Assembly: GCF_905171765.1 (NCBI RefSeq)
Contig: NC_053390.1
Span: forward strand, 209,441,359 to 209,505,358
DNA from: Bufo bufo
Taxonomy: Eukaryota > Chordata > Amphibia > Anura > Bufonidae
Reading direction: 5' to 3'
Length of the DNA stretch: 64,000 nucleotides
The translations under genes were made by a program, and so were the position numbers. Below the pieces are notes generated by a model. It saw only the letters and a program-made list of their open reading frames with translations. It had not been told where the DNA came from and ran no database searches. Shown piece after piece: positions 20,456 to 31,828 of this stretch; the first letter of the stretch is position 1; every line of letters begins with the position of its first letter.

Positions 20456-21345
20456 CATAGAAACATAGAATGTGTCGGCAGATAAGAACCATTTGGCCCA
20501 TCTAGTCTGCCCAATATACTGAATCCTATGAATAGCCCCTGGCCCTATCTTATATGAAGGATGGCCTTATGCCTATCCCATGCATGCTTAAACTCCTTCA
20601 CTGTATTTGCAGCTGCCAGTTCTGCAGGAAGGCTATTCCATGCATCCACTACTCTCTCAGTAAAGTAATACTTCCTGATATTACTTTTAAACCTTTGCCC
20701 CTCTAATTTAAAACTATGTCCTCTTGTAGCAGTTTTTCTTCTTTTAAATATTCTCTCCTCTTTTACCTTGTGTATTCCCTTTATGTATTTAAAAGTTTCT
20801 ATCATATCCCCTCTGTCTCGTCTTTCTTCCAAGCTATACATGTTAAGGTCCTTTAATCTTTCCTGGTAAGTTTTATTCTGCAATCCATGTACCAGTTTAG
20901 TAGCTCTTCTCTGAACTCTCTCCAAAGTATCAATATCCTTCTGGAGATATGGTCTCCAGTACTGAGCACAATACTCCAAATGAGGTCTCACTAGTGCTCT
21001 GTAGAGCAGCATGAGCACCTCCCTCTTTCTACTGGTAATGCCTCTCCCTATACACCCAAGCATTCTGCTAGCATTTCCTGCTGCTCTATGACATTGTCTG
21101 CCTACCTTTAATTCTTCAGAAATAATGACCCCTAAATCCCTTTCCTCAGATACTGAGGTTAGGACTGTATCACTGATTTTATATTCTGCTCTTGGGTTTT
21201 TACATCCCAGGTGCATTATCTTGCACTTATCAACATTAAATTTTAGTTGCCAGATTTTTGACCATTCCTCTAGTTTTCCTAAGTCCTTTTCCATTTGGTG
21301 TATCCCTCCAGGAACATCAACCCTGAAATCAGAAGCAGCCTATGG
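20456..21345 (-). mobile_element. CR1/L2-type LINE fragment (RT C-terminal part), antisense
   Basis: A 249-codon minus-strand reading frame plus upstream in-frame residues (DVPGGIHQMEKDL) encodes the C-terminal half of a non-LTR reverse transcriptase: KLEEWSKIWQLKFNVDKC, ERDLGVIISEELK, LYRALVRPHLEYC and LERVQRRATKL, ending VKEFKHAWDRHK. The open frame shows the copy is fairly young. The plus-strand text ATCATAGAAACATAGAATGT marks the family's 3' end. The YADD catalytic core is not included (5' truncation). Confidence 0.87.
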
Positions 21346-21639
21346 AAGTTGCATTATATCTAGTAAAACTATAAAGGGGTTTCTGTTATGAATGGTGAAC
21401 TTGGACAAGGTCTCTCATTGATGATGTATCCTAGAGATTTCTTTAACAGTTATAACATTGAAAATGAATATTTGGTCTAGATGGAAATATAACCCATAGA
21501 TCTAGTGCTGTGCGGCATCATTGATAGTTTTTATGGCTCGAGTAAATCTTGCTTGTTTGTTTGTGTTACAGTGTAATACATTTGTCTGGTTACATCATCA
21601 TCTTTTCTGTTGTAAGCCATATATTGTCTGTCTTTACAG

Positions 21640-21729
21640 TATGAAGAACTGATGGAGAACTTCAAAACTCTTCATAAGGAGTGTGAGCAGCTAAAAACAT
21701 CTGGCTTCTCTACCGCTGAGATTAGACGG
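21640..21729 (+). CDS. IFT81: IFT81 exon 1 of 11 in window
   Basis: Thirty codons beginning [14 protein letters not shown] and ending FSTAEIRR. They follow a good polypyrimidine tract and acceptor (tctttacag) and are followed by donor gtaatg; both junctions are phase 0. The exon starts the coiled-coil part of the protein just after the N-terminal CH domain and its linker, about human residues 143-172. The codons before it should encode the ...VADTNKQ end of the linker. I could not find that exon in the preceding 21.6 kb, so the upstream intron is either very long or its exon was missed. Confidence 0.95.
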
Positions 21730-22232
21730 GTAATGTTAGTTTTGTGTGCTTTTTATGTTATTGGTGCTAGCATTGAAGATCTCTAGCCCTTTAATGTGCA
21801 GAATTTCAGGATTTTTTTACTTTAAATTTTATTTTAGAATGTTTTGTTTCTTATCAGTTTGGCCCACCAGTTATTGACTAGATTAGAAGGTCTTTTTTGA
21901 CTGGGACTGGTATATGAAACAGGTTCAGTTGAGCTAAATCTCTTCCTGTTGCTTATAAAGGATGAACATATTCAGCTCTGTACAAAGATTTTAACTTCTG
22001 CCCTTATTCTCTGAGCCCATCTGGTTTCATACACAAATTTCTGTGGCCAGATAACTTTTGACATGTAAAAGGGACATGATAAAATGTTAGAACATACAGA
22101 CTGATGCCCCGATTTTTTCGTACAGATTTCTTTGTAGTTAATATCTGAAGGATGCATATGTTGTCCTGTTACAGCAGGCCAAACATATAGAACAACAACC
22201 TGTGATGTAAATTATGTTTCCGCCATCTTTAG
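21730..22232 (+). other. IFT81 intron, no feature seen
   Basis: About 0.5 kb of AT-rich intron between in-window exons 1 and 2, without a recognisable repeat. Confidence 0.5.
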
Positions 22233-22298
22233 GACATCAGTGCAATGGAAGAGGAAAAGGATCAGCTAATGAAGAGAGTTGAACGTCTTAAAAAAAGG
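22233..22298 (+). CDS. IFT81: IFT81 exon 2 of 11 in window
   Basis: Twenty-two codons, DISAMEEEKDQLMKR through LKKR, between acceptor cgccatctttag and donor gtgagg, phase 0 at both ends. This segment is nearly identical to the human one (human has DQLIKRVEHLKKR). It is strongly charged with a heptad-like pattern, as expected of a coiled coil. The intron before it is only about 0.5 kb and the one after about 0.3 kb, so exons 1-3 form a tight cluster. Confidence 0.95.
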
Positions 22299-22606
22299 GT
22301 GAGGATATATTTGTTACTGTAAGATTCCAGTGTCAAAACTGTTGGCTGAGGGAATGCAAACATGGATTCGGATCTGCATGTTGCTGTTTTAGTAAGGAAG
22401 ATACAAATGCAACTGACAGAAAGAAGATCTCCTTAGGCTGAAGGCCAAAGCTTTTAAGGAACTTGAACCCAATAACTTTCTGTCAGCTGCCGAGAGTAAT
22501 TGACATGAATAGGAAATGCCAAGAGAGACTTGTGGTACATTTGATATGTCTCTTAATTTCCTGAAGAATCTCACAATCATTAGCACCATTGGATTGTTTA
22601 CTGTAG

Positions 22607-22717
22607 GTGGAGACAGTTCAGAATCATCACCGGATGCTTGAAATAGCAAGTCAACTGCGTGTCGAAAAAGAAAGAGAAGAATCTCTGGCCCAACAGAAGC
22701 AGGAGCAGAGAAATCAG
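22607..22717 (+). CDS. IFT81: IFT81 exon 3 of 11 in window
   Basis: Thirty-seven codons, [18 protein letters not shown] through QKQEQRNQ, after acceptor ttactgtag and before donor gtacct, phase 0. The human counterpart reads [20 protein letters not shown], so this frog copy differs at several positions but keeps the charged coiled-coil pattern. A 152-codon antisense reading frame (22389-22847) overlaps the exon and is a chance shadow. Confidence 0.95.
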
Positions 22718-23594
22718 GTACCTTTCTTGCGCATTGTGTACTACTCTCAGTCATTATGCACCATAAGAACAGCAATATATAGTAAATGAGTAGAAACATA
22801 AACAGATGAGGGCTTATTCTATAATATATGAGACTGTCTTTTGGCAAGACCTTCTTGCTATTTATTTTATTTCTGCTTAGCTGGTATTTACACAGTTACA
22901 TTAGGATGCAACTATGGTTAGTAACTGAATCCTAATCCCTGAGTAGAGCAGAGAGGAGGCTGAGGCAGCTCTTTACCTCAGTGTTGTGAAGTAACTTGTC
23001 CTCCTGTGTGATTAGGACAGGTTTTGTGTGTACTAATAGGACAGCAGTCATTTTATTTATCCTAATGTTTGCTCCCTAGACAAAACAAGACATTATAACT
23101 AATTAAAGGTATTTGGGAATTTATAATAAAATACTATTTATTTTGAATGTTTTCATTTTCTTTATTCTGTTGGTTATTTCTGCATCTACTGAGCAAACCA
23201 TCCCAAGCTCGTGGTTTTACCAGAAAATACTAACATATTAGGATAGGACACTAGGACCACATGGTCTTATCTACAACACTTTATTATGTAAAATGCTGTG
23301 TATACAATCACGCTGTCTTTCATAACCATTGTATAGATGTCATTCTGAACAGAGGCTTGTTACCCTTTAGTTAATGGGACCTGTATGAATTTTCTCTAGT
23401 CCATGCCTGCCCAATCTCTGTGTCATAGAAAATCCCACTTTCTGAAGCAAAAACAGGACTGAAGCATAAAAATATAAATGAAAAGCTTCATCTTTGGTTC
23501 CTCCATACTTTGTGTCAGGATCTACTTCCTTAATTCAAGTATGAAGATGTTTTTATATTGTTAATAAGTATAATAAAGTAATCTCAATTTACAG
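22718..23594 (+). other. IFT81 intron, no feature seen
   Basis: About 0.9 kb intron between exons 3 and 4. AT-rich; no clear transposon termini or conserved element that I can support. Confidence 0.5.
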
Positions 23595-23679
23595 CTTTTT
23601 AGTGCAGAGCAGAAGCTGCAGAGAGCCCAGCAACAGTTGAAAAACATGCGACATGCAGCCGCTGATGCAAAACCGGAAG
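23595..23679 (+). CDS. IFT81: IFT81 exon 4 of 11 in window
   Basis: Twenty-eight codons plus one base: [15 protein letters not shown] through AAADAKPE, then the first base of a glycine codon. Acceptor is caatttacag and donor is gtaaat. It is the only exon here ending in phase 1, and the next exon supplies the missing two bases, which supports both junctions. The segment matches the human LFHAVQRLQRVQNQL...AAADAKPE stretch. A 6.3-kb intron follows, containing a Tc1 element. Confidence 0.95.
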
Positions 23680-24030
23680 GTAAATTAAATTAATGAAGTT
23701 ATATACATGTACAGGGAAGACATAACTACGGTATATATCAGCATGCTCAGCTCCTCCTGCACTGTAACCTGTTGCCTGCAGATTGCACTGCATTTTGAGG
23801 TGACAGGTCCTCTTTAAATGCATTTAAAAATAGTAAAACAAGGAGTTCTGTATTGTAAGAAAAAAGCATGTAATCAAGATGGGTCAATTAAAAGAATTAA
23901 AAACACAAACCCATCCAGATACTGCCTAACCACATCAGCTATACATGATGATAATTTAAGAACTCCTGCAAATAGGAAATCACGTCCTGGACGAGATGTC
24001 TAGGCCATGCCCTGGCAACCCTATTGCACC

Positions 24031-25525
24031 TACACTGCGTGCAGAATTATTAGGCAAATGAGAATTAAGCATATTAGGTGATGTGCATCTCTGTAATGAG
24101 AAGGGGTGTGGTCTAATGACATCAACAGCCTATATTTGGTGTGCATAATTATTAGGCAACTTCCTTTCCTTTGGCAAAATGGGTCAAAAGAAGGACTTGA
24201 CAGGCTCAGAAAAGTCAAAAATAGTGAGATATCTTGCAGAGGGATGCAGCACTCTTAAAATTGCAAAGCTTCTGAAGCGTAATCATCGAACAATCAAGCG
24301 TTTCATTCAAAATAGTCAACAGGGTCGCAAGAAGCGTGTGGAAAAACCAAGGCGCAAAATAACTGCCCATGAACTGAGAAAAGTCAAGCGTGCAGCTGCC
24401 AAGATGCCACTTGCCACCAGTTTGGCCATATTTCAGAGCTGCAACATCACTGGAGTGCCCAAAAGCACAAGGTGTGCAATACTCAGAGACATGGCCAAGG
24501 TAAGAAAGGCTGAAAGACGACCACCACTGAACAAGACACACAAGCTGAAACGTCAAGACTGGGCCAAGAAATATCTCAAGACTGATTTTTCTAAGGTTTT
24601 ATGGACTGATGAAATGAGAGTGAGTCTTGATGGGCCAGATGGATGGGCCCGTGGCTGGATTGGTAAAGGGCAGAGAGCTCCAGTCCGACTCAGACACCAG
24701 CAAGGTGGAGGTGGAGTACTGGTTTGGGCTGGTATCATCAAAGATGAGCTTGTGGGGCCTTTTCGGGTTGAGGATGGAGTCAAGCTCAACTCCCAGTCCT
24801 ACTGCCAGTTTCTGGAAGACACCTTCTTCAAGCAGTGGTACAGGAAGAAGTCTGCATCCTTCAAGAAAAACATGATTTTCATGCAGGACAATGCTCCATC
24901 ACACGCGTCCAAGTACTCCACAGCGTGGCTGGCAAGAAAGGGTATAAAAGAAGAAAATCTAATGACATGGCCTCCTTGTTCACCTGATCTGAACCCCATT
25001 AAGAACCTGTGGTCCATCATCAAATGTGAGATTTAAAAGGAGGGAAAACAGTACACCTCTCTGAACAGTGTCTGGGAGGCTGTGGTTGCTGCTGCACGCA
25101 ATGTTGATGGTGAACAGATCAAAACACTGACAGAATCCATGGATGGCAGGCTTTTGAGTGTCCTTGCAAAGAAAGGTGGCTATATTGGTCACTGATTTGT
25201 TTTTGTTTTGTTTTTGAATGTCAGAAATGTATATTTGTGAATGTTGAGATGTTATATTGGTTTCACTGGTAAAAATAAATAATTTAAATGGGTATATATT
25301 TGTTTTTTGTTAAGTTGCCTAATAATTATGCACAGTAATAGTCACCTGCACACACAGATATCCCCCTAAAATAGCTAAAACTAAAAACAAACTAAAAACT
25401 ACTTCCAAAAATATTCAGCTTTGATATTAATGAGTTTTTTGGGTTCATTGAGAACATGGTTGTTGTTCAATAATAAAATTAATCCTCAAAAATACAACTT
25501 GCCTAATAATTCTGCACTCCCTGTA
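24031..25525 (+). mobile_element. Nearly intact Tc1 element, DD37E type
   Basis: Ends with TA read TACACTGCGTGCAGAATTAT and, reverse-complemented, TACAGGGAGTGCAGAATTAT, each continuing TAGGCAA. A second, inner repeat of the AATTATTAGGCAACTT motif lies at about 24140-24162 and, inverted, at 25313-25335. Each end therefore has two direct repeats (IR/DR layout). A 338-codon transposase lies between. The length of about 1.5 kb is full size. The spacing of 37 residues in the catalytic triad matches the described DD37E (TRT) group of Tc1 elements. Confidence 0.92.
24179..25195 (+). pseudogene. DD37E Tc1 transposase, disabled by point mutations
   Basis: Starts MGQKKDLTGSEKSKIVRYL with two N-terminal helix-turn-helix regions (LKIAKLLKRNHRTIKRF and a second near residue 60-110). 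A basic KTHKLKRQDWAKKYL linker follows, then the DDE domain. The first Asp is in LWTDEM (codon 24608), the second in MQDNAPSH (24887), with 37 residues to the third position. That third position is AAG Lys (25001, NPIKNLW) where the family has Glu. Codon 286 (25034) is TAA, but the frame continues after it without further breaks to a TGA at 25193, ending KKGGYIGH. So one missense and one nonsense change inactivate an otherwise full-length gene. It lies in the 6.3-kb IFT81 intron in the sense direction. Confidence 0.92.
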
Positions 25526-25599
25526 TATCATGCCCTGTCATGTCACATGGAGTTCAGAGGCAGGATAGAGATAGGGTTTATTAGAAAAATGAGCCCATC

Positions 25600-26706
25600 C
25601 TGATTCTATCCACTTGGGTGGTTATGGGCAAAGTTTTAAAAAATTTAATTTGGCTGTTTCGCCGAACTTCGTAACGAATTGCATTACATTGTATGAAGCG
25701 GGCACAATGACGGAGAGCAGTGAACGCGTCGCCCACCTTCGGTTAACCCCTCAGATACTGCGTTCAACACTAATCGCGGCATGAAAGCGACACATTCAGC
25801 CTATCAGGGTTAATCAGGGGTTTAAACAAAAAACATACATACTAACCTAATCCATTTTATCGCAGAGAGGCCGTTGCACCCATCTTGATAGAAGAAAACA
25901 TACCAATTGTTGTGCGCGCTGCCGTGATGACGTCATCACGCTGGGCAGATGCAGTGAAGTCATCGGATGACATTACCGTGCTCGCCCAGCGTGTTGATGT
26001 GGAACTCTAGTGACGGATGCCACCGTATGGCATTCATCAGAGGCATCCGTTTATTTTTTGTATAAGGTGAACATAAGATAAAAATAATGTGAACCCAACC
26101 TTGGTGAAAGGCACCCTGACCTAGGTACTTTATCACTTAAGAGTTAACGTGAAGTTGTATTTTGAGAATTAAGCACTGAGCCAGCGAGGAGTCTGCTGTA
26201 TTCATGCCATTCAGGCTCCCCTCCTGCCGCTGATTGACATGTCTCTATGTATTTCTATGCATATAGAGAAATATGTTAATCCGCCTTTGGAGGGTGAGGG
26301 AGCTTGCATGTCATGGACTCCTGTCGTCTCATGTCATTGGACTCCTTTCTGCAGAGCTACCTGTCCTCTGCAGAGTTTAATTTGTGAGTTCTCAAAAACG
26401 GCTTGAGTGTTACTGAAGTCTACTGAAATCAGCATGTCTGTCACTACGCTATTTTTTAAGAGAGTCTGAGGTCTGAGCATACAACTCAGCTGCTGACAGC
26501 TCTAGGTAGGGGCTGGGTGGAGCAGGACAAACATATCTTTTGTGCTAGTCGTAATGTGAATATGAGCTTTTATTCTGTAAGGTTCTACTCCTGCAAGTAC
26601 ACTGGAGATGGAACTTCACTGTGCATTGCACTGCTTCACATCTACTCTGTGACAGCTATAGTGTACAACCAGGCGATCACTTCAGAGCAGAAGGAGAGAG
26701 ACCATA
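25600..26706. other. IFT81 intron with unassigned repeat-like sequence
   Basis: Around 25650-25680 the phrase TTTCGCCGAACTTCGTAACG resembles a common frog interspersed repeat. Between 25910 and 25985 there are short inverted GATGACGTCATC-type segments. No coding signal. Confidence 0.35.
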
Positions 26707-26951
26707 AGGGTCCATTCACACGATCCACAAAACACCGGGCCGGCACCCCTATAGAAATGTCTATTCTTGACAAGAATAGGACATGTTCTATTTTTTTTTC
26801 CAGAGCTGCGGACCGGAAGTTCGGGGCCTCGCACCAGATATGCGGATGCGGACAGCACATCCGACCCCATTAAAAATGAATGGGTCCACACCCGTTCCGC
26901 ATAATTGCGGAAAGGATCCAGACCCATTCAACGGACGTGTGAATAGACCCT
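26707..26951. mobile_element. ~245-bp MITE, GGTCCATTCACACG ends
   Basis: The left AGGGTCCATTCACACGATCC and right GGACGTGTGAATAGACCCT are inverted. The interior has GACAAGAATAGGACATGTTC and ACCCATT blocks shared with the 35.6-39.4 kb units. Confidence 0.75.
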
Positions 26952-28139
26952 AAAGCAGCTTACTGAGGAGAGCACTTCACAGTGGAGCTCTGCCACTAGT
27001 GAACCTGCAGGAGCAATGTCTGGCAGAAAAGTTCATATTCATACTACTCCTGATGATAAAAGCTCCATAAAAGTTATGCTTGCCCTGCTCGCCAAGCCCA
27101 TGCCCAGTGCTGTCAGTAGTTCTACACGGTCAGAACTTCTGACAGACATATTCTCTTTAATGTACATACACCATTTAGCGTGAAATGACCTGTACTTTTT
27201 GTATTTTCAGTGTTCCATTGGGTACAAATAGTTTATTGCTCTTCCAGCATTAAATTATCAGATAACCTAATGTAAAGTCAGCTTGGAAAATGTCCTGTGT
27301 GAGCTTCACATGAGCCATTTTATTACCATAGGCAGCCCTGTACATTAAGAACTGCTAACTTAATCCTACAGTTTCTTGTCAATTTAGATATCTTGTTTCC
27401 ATTATATTCATGCAGGCTAGTCTAGTAAAATTATTATGATTTATTTTGATAATCCTACTTGCCTATAAACACAGGTCTAAGTGCTGTAGAGTAATGTGTG
27501 GCGTAATTGCTCTTTCTGCTGATGCCAACATGGGAAAAATGTTTTTTTCGTGCCTGTAGTTTCTCTTTCTTTAACTTTTGCTACTTAATGGTGAAACTTT
27601 GCTTTTTAAATTATATTTGATTTGCTTGATTGTTAATAGTAATAAAATATGCACAGTGCACTTGAATTCAGGAAAAATATGCCTCCGATAAGGAAGGACA
27701 TCTTTACAGAGGGGCTTCTTAAAGTGTAACTGTACTTTAAAAAAACTTTTGATTTGCTATTGTGACATATCAAAAGTCTTTTAAGGTGGGAGTCTAAATG
27801 CTGAGACCCCCACCGATCCCTAAAATAAGGCGATAGAGGTGCTTACACAGAATCCTCTCTCCTCACTGCCGAAGACTCCAGTAGCCAGCTCAGTATGAGC
27901 ACTTCTGTCTTCTCATTATAGCAATCGGTGGGGGGTTCAGCACCCCACTTATCAAACCTTGTGATATGACTTATTAAAAGGTTTTTCTTTAGAAATATAA
28001 GTTTTTAAATGGCGAGCTCACACACACCCTAGTTTGCCCTAGCCTATGATAGACCTTGTTAGGGTATATAATGCACCCTTCCCCAGTGGAGGATGCCTGA
28101 ACAATAGTAGTAGTTTCCTGCAAAGTGTGTCATTCACTT
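26952..28139. other. IFT81 intron, mostly unassigned
   Basis: AT-rich sequence. At 27718-27990 AAAGTGTAACTGTACTTT and a CACCGATCCC/CAATCGGTGGGG pair suggest a worn MITE. No exon. Confidence 0.35.
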
Positions 28140-28450
28140 GTTTGGCTTTCCTGTGTATTGTCGTCAGCCTTTTTTCTGGATTTTGGCCCTTTATTGTTTG
28201 ACCTGACCTCTGCCTGACTTCCTTGTTGATGCTGAGCTGGCTGCCATGAACTTGGCCTGTTTTCTGGACTTTCATGAACTCTGTCTGCCCTGACCTTGGC
28301 CTTTTACTGACTACAATTTGCCTGTCCCTTTGGTGTTACACACTGGTGTTTCTTGACCCCTGTAGGTCAGCTGTCAACCAAAAATAGACTACACCAGGAG
28401 GTAGCGATATGGTGGTTCCACTGTAGCTCATCCCAGTCCAGGTCCCTGTT
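28140..28450. repeat. Interspersed repeat related to 60280-60560
   Basis: Shares ordered blocks with 60.3-60.55 kb: GGCCTG(T/TT)TT, ACTGACTAC followed by CCTGTCC...TTGGTG, then TCTTGACCC, GTCAACC/GTCCCTC, and GAGGTAGCGA..TGGTGGTTC. I suspect LTR-retrotransposon-derived sequence but cannot show termini. Confidence 0.4.
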
Positions 28451-28907
28451 TAGTTATGGGTTTGAATGGACACGTGGCTTTATACGTGAAACATGCAATA
28501 TAAGAGACTATAGAGGGGAGTCATGGATGCCAAGAGGATTTGTCTTGGCCATTAGCAGATTATGGTGTGGAGCTATAGTCGTGACTGTGACTGGACCTGC
28601 CACCATGAAAGAACAGGCCCAGAGCTCCTGCTTTTTTGCAGAGCACAAGTGGTCATGGTAATCCGCAGAGTTATATGACCGTGATGCTGGTATAATGTCA
28701 GTCATGTGACCTCCTGAGCAGCATACCGACTGGACTATGCTAGCATCATACAAACATTGAGGCCGTATGCATTTGCTGATTGCCATAACAACTCGGCGCC
28801 TGTGTGAGACTTTTCAATGCAGCCGCACTTGACATCTCTGTCCCCATGTTAGTTTTATAGCCACATCCAGTTGATAGGTGATAAATCTTGTTTGTGGGCA
28901 AACTCCT

Positions 28908-29047
28908 TTAAAGGAGCATTCCAGATTTTTGCTATCAATGACCTATCTTTCGGATCAGTCATCTATATCAGATCGTTGGGGGATTAACGCCGATCAGCTG
29001 TTTTCAGCAACCCCATCTTCTGACAAAAACCTGGAATGTCCCTTTAA
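28908..29047. mobile_element. 140-bp T2/Kolobok-type MITE
   Basis: Begins TTAAAGGAGCATTCCAGATT and ends CCTGGAATGTCCCTTTAA, with TTAA at both edges; the terminal repeat is about 18 bp with few mismatches. It is a very short member of the group seen at 13791 and 49846. Confidence 0.75.
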
Positions 29048-29939
29048 CTCAAACTGTTGTCGACATGGATACTAAAATGTTATTGGTGTTACTTCTCAGC
29101 ATTTCCTTGTTCTTTGGGATCATAACTTTTAAATTGAGATATACTAGTTCCTTCATTCCTGTGCAATCTGTTTTATACCCATGTATATGTAAGCACTTGG
29201 TTGGGAAGTTATTACTTGGAAGGAAATCTCAGGGCATCTGGCCAAAATCATTAATGTGCTGTATGTCTGCATATTCTGTAAACCATGGTTATGTACAAAT
29301 GGAAAACAAACTTGTTTTGTAATGGAAAGACTTAATTTGCCTACGCAATCTTTAAAAAAAAAATGTTCTGGGAATAGTGGATCCTTTAATAGATTTTTAA
29401 ATTTGTTGAAGTTTTTGTGACGCAGCAGCATATTAGGCATTTTGTCTTACATTTGGTATGTGTTTGCAAATACAGATCTAGCTAACTTTGAAGAGGTTGA
29501 CCATCCAATAGCCTAAAAAATGATGTTATACTGACCCCTTTCTCCAGTGCTGTTCTCTATTGCTCTGATCAGGTCCTCCTGCTGCCAGCCACTAAGAGCA
29601 GGAGCACTAGAAGTAGCAGCTTCTTATCAGCACTGGACACATTAGGTGGATGCTCTGAGAAGGAATAACAAGTATGTCCATGTAATATCCAGACCAAGCA
29701 TTTTTTGGTAAATTATAACAGTCCCAGTATTCATACATTTTGTTACAGAATTAATACATTTTCTCATCAGCAATAGTCAGTATCCCTCTGCCCATTGTTT
29801 GAGATGTATGTATCTGATCTGCAGGAGAAACCCTTAATAGAAACCATATTATATCTTTTGGTCCATCATGTTTTATCTGCTGTTGGTATTGTATAGGTCT
29901 TTGGAGAAAGGTTGCAGATCATTTTTATATTTTCTTTAG
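29048..29939 (+). other. IFT81 intron, no feature seen
   Basis: AT-rich intron sequence leading to exon 5. No clear repeat boundaries. Confidence 0.4.
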
Positions 29940-30103
29940 GACTTATGAAAAGGATTGAAGAAGAAATGAAATTTAATTCATATATGGTATCTGAAAAGCT
30001 TCCAAAAGAGCTGGAGAACAAGAGACTGACCCTGGGCTTCATGCAGAGAGTTGTGAATGAGCAAGTAATTGACCAATCTGATCTCACAGAGCTGGAAGCC
30101 AAG
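29940..30103 (+). CDS. IFT81: IFT81 exon 5 of 11 in window
   Basis: Two bases completing a glycine codon plus 54 codons, [18 protein letters not shown] through DLTELEAK. Acceptor is ttttctttag and donor is gtatac. It corresponds to human [29 protein letters not shown]...LESK. It is the longest exon in the window. The following intron (11.3 kb) is the largest and holds a solo LTR, palindromic MITEs and a nested Tc1/piggyBac-like insertion. Confidence 0.96.
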
Positions 30104-30603
30104 GTATACATAGAACGTATTTCTCCATTATTCTGTGTGGCTTTACACAGTTGGAAATATTGCCTGTTAGATTGTGTTTAATATACAGTATCTGAATCTC
30201 TCTAAAAAGTCTTGAAAAATGCATGATATTCTTCATTTCCAAGCAAAGGGTAGTTTCCTTGTATAATAAACGGAAATGAGGGACCAGCACTATGCAGTCA
30301 TATTTTCTGCCAGTATTTATCAGATTGAACACAGTTCAAACACCTACTGTACCAAATAATAACACAGCAGCAGTGCACCACCCTCATCTTTGCTAGAGCA
30401 TGTCTCATTTTTTTCTCTTTCTCACACTATCCCACTTGCTGTCACTCAATCTTAGAATTTCTCTCACTCTTCCTTTACCTCTATTTTATTCACATTCTCA
30501 GATCACTATGTGGAAGGCATGAACAGTGCTTAGGCACAGCAATTTCTCAGTAGTATCTGAACAATTTCTTTAGTTCAGTGATTCCCAACCTTATTACCAC
30601 CAG
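30104..30603 (+). other. IFT81 intron, no feature seen
   Basis: First part of the 11.3-kb intron after exon 5; AT-rich, without recognisable repeats. Confidence 0.4.
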
Positions 30604-30608
30604 GGTAG

Positions 30609-31258
30609 TGTCACGGACATACCGAGACATACGGACGTCCCGGCGACAGTGAGTGGCAGGAGATCTGTGAGACTGGCAACACCTGGTTTGATCTGAAAGG
30701 TTTTTCTTGTGGATCAATAGGTGTCTGTGTTGTTTCTGGTAAGGGCCACAACCCTTGCCTCCAGGTGTTGCTTATGTGGTCATTTAAACTTCCTTATTTA
30801 TAGTTGCTTCTCCCACTATGCTGTGCAGTTTATAGCTTCTGTGCCTGTGGATTGTTTGTGGTTGGATCTTGGATGAGTTCATGGTGCTTCCATAGCCTCT
30901 TTGAAGTTAAGTCTTTCCTTTCCCTTTTGTATTTTGTTTGGGTTCTGTGTTGCATTTCCCTATTGTTTGTATTAGACCTGAAGTAGACTCCTGTTCATCC
31001 TTCCTTTTGGATGAACAGGTAGTCTCGCCCTGCCATTAGTACCAGGGTCCTATAGGGCTAGATAGGACTCTATGTATTCATGCGTATGAACTCACCGACC
31101 TTTGGGTTCTGTTCGTACTGGTAGTCAGTCAGGATTTTGGTTAGGGTTTTCACTAGGAGGTGTCCCTCTTCCTTCCCTAGTTCTCAGGCCTGATTCCCTG
31201 TTTCCCCCTTCCCTCCTATGCTCGGTGTGTTGTTTCCCTCCCACACCAAAGCGTGACA
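30609..31258. mobile_element. 650-bp solo LTR (LTR retrotransposon)
   Basis: Starts TGTCACGGACATACC and ends CCAAAGCGTGACA, so it has the TG...CA boundaries of an LTR with a short inverted TGTCACG/CGTGACA terminus. It is flanked by a perfect 5-bp duplication GGTAG (30604-30608 and 31259-31263). There is no internal coding region next to it, so the internal part was probably lost by LTR-LTR recombination. The family (Gypsy-like is likely from the 5-bp duplication) is inference. It could bring promoter or poly-A signals into the IFT81 intron. Confidence 0.85.
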
Positions 31259-31263
31259 GGTAG

Positions 31264-31539
31264 CCCCTGAAAAATGCTTCCCCTCCTGGAAATTTCTTAA
31301 AGGCATTCCTGTCTCAAAGAAGCTTGGTGTAAATAATTGCATAATTCTTGTGATTTAGCTCAAAAATGATCACTGCTTGGCATAGGTTCTTTGAACAGGA
31401 TGAGATCAGCCTTTATAATTGTAAATGTGACAAGTCCTCTTGTTGCTGTGGTCTAGATAACTCCAAATCTGGGCTCAAGGAACCCCAGGTTTAAGGAATC
31501 CTGGTTGGGAAACACTGCTTTATAGTTTTGAAATAAAAG
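31264..31539 (+). other. IFT81 intron, no feature seen
   Basis: Intron sequence between the solo LTR and a palindrome. Its left edge (TAGCCCCTGAAAAATGC) continues the sequence interrupted by the LTR. Confidence 0.35.
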
Positions 31540-31828
31540 GAAAAGTTCCAGCACTTCGTATTCCGGTTATTGCTTCGTCTTTATTTCATTATTAGTTGCA
31601 GATTATATCTCGTGGAAATCACATCCCACCACCCCAACAGGTTAACATGTTTCGAACTCCAACGTTCTTAATCATAACCCAGGGTTATGACTAAAAACGT
31701 TGGAGTTCGAAACATGTTAACCTGTTGCGGTGGTGGGATGTGATTTCCACGAGATATAATCTGCAACCAATAATGAAATAAAGACGAAGCAATAACCGGA
31801 ATACGAAGTGCTGGAACTTTTCCTTTTA
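31540..31828. mobile_element. ~290-bp near-perfect palindrome with GTTCGAAAC and AATAAAG motifs
   Basis: The arms start AAAAGTTCCAGCACTTCGTA, include GGTTATTGCTTCGTCTTTAT and ACATGTTTCGAACTCC, and mirror one another around AACCCAGGGTTATGA near 31680. Layout matches the palindrome at 12455-12664, though the sequence differs. A half-size relative (GGTTCGAAACGCGTAG ... GAAATAAAG) lies at 41575-41645. Confidence 0.82.

Noticed and set aside
1..21639. Upstream IFT81 exons (CH domain and VADTNKQ linker)
   Set aside because: I looked for the expected codons before 21640 and did not find them; they are probably outside the window.
22389..22847. 152-codon antisense ORF
   Set aside because: Shadow of IFT81 exon 3 and its flanks; no domain and no codon support.
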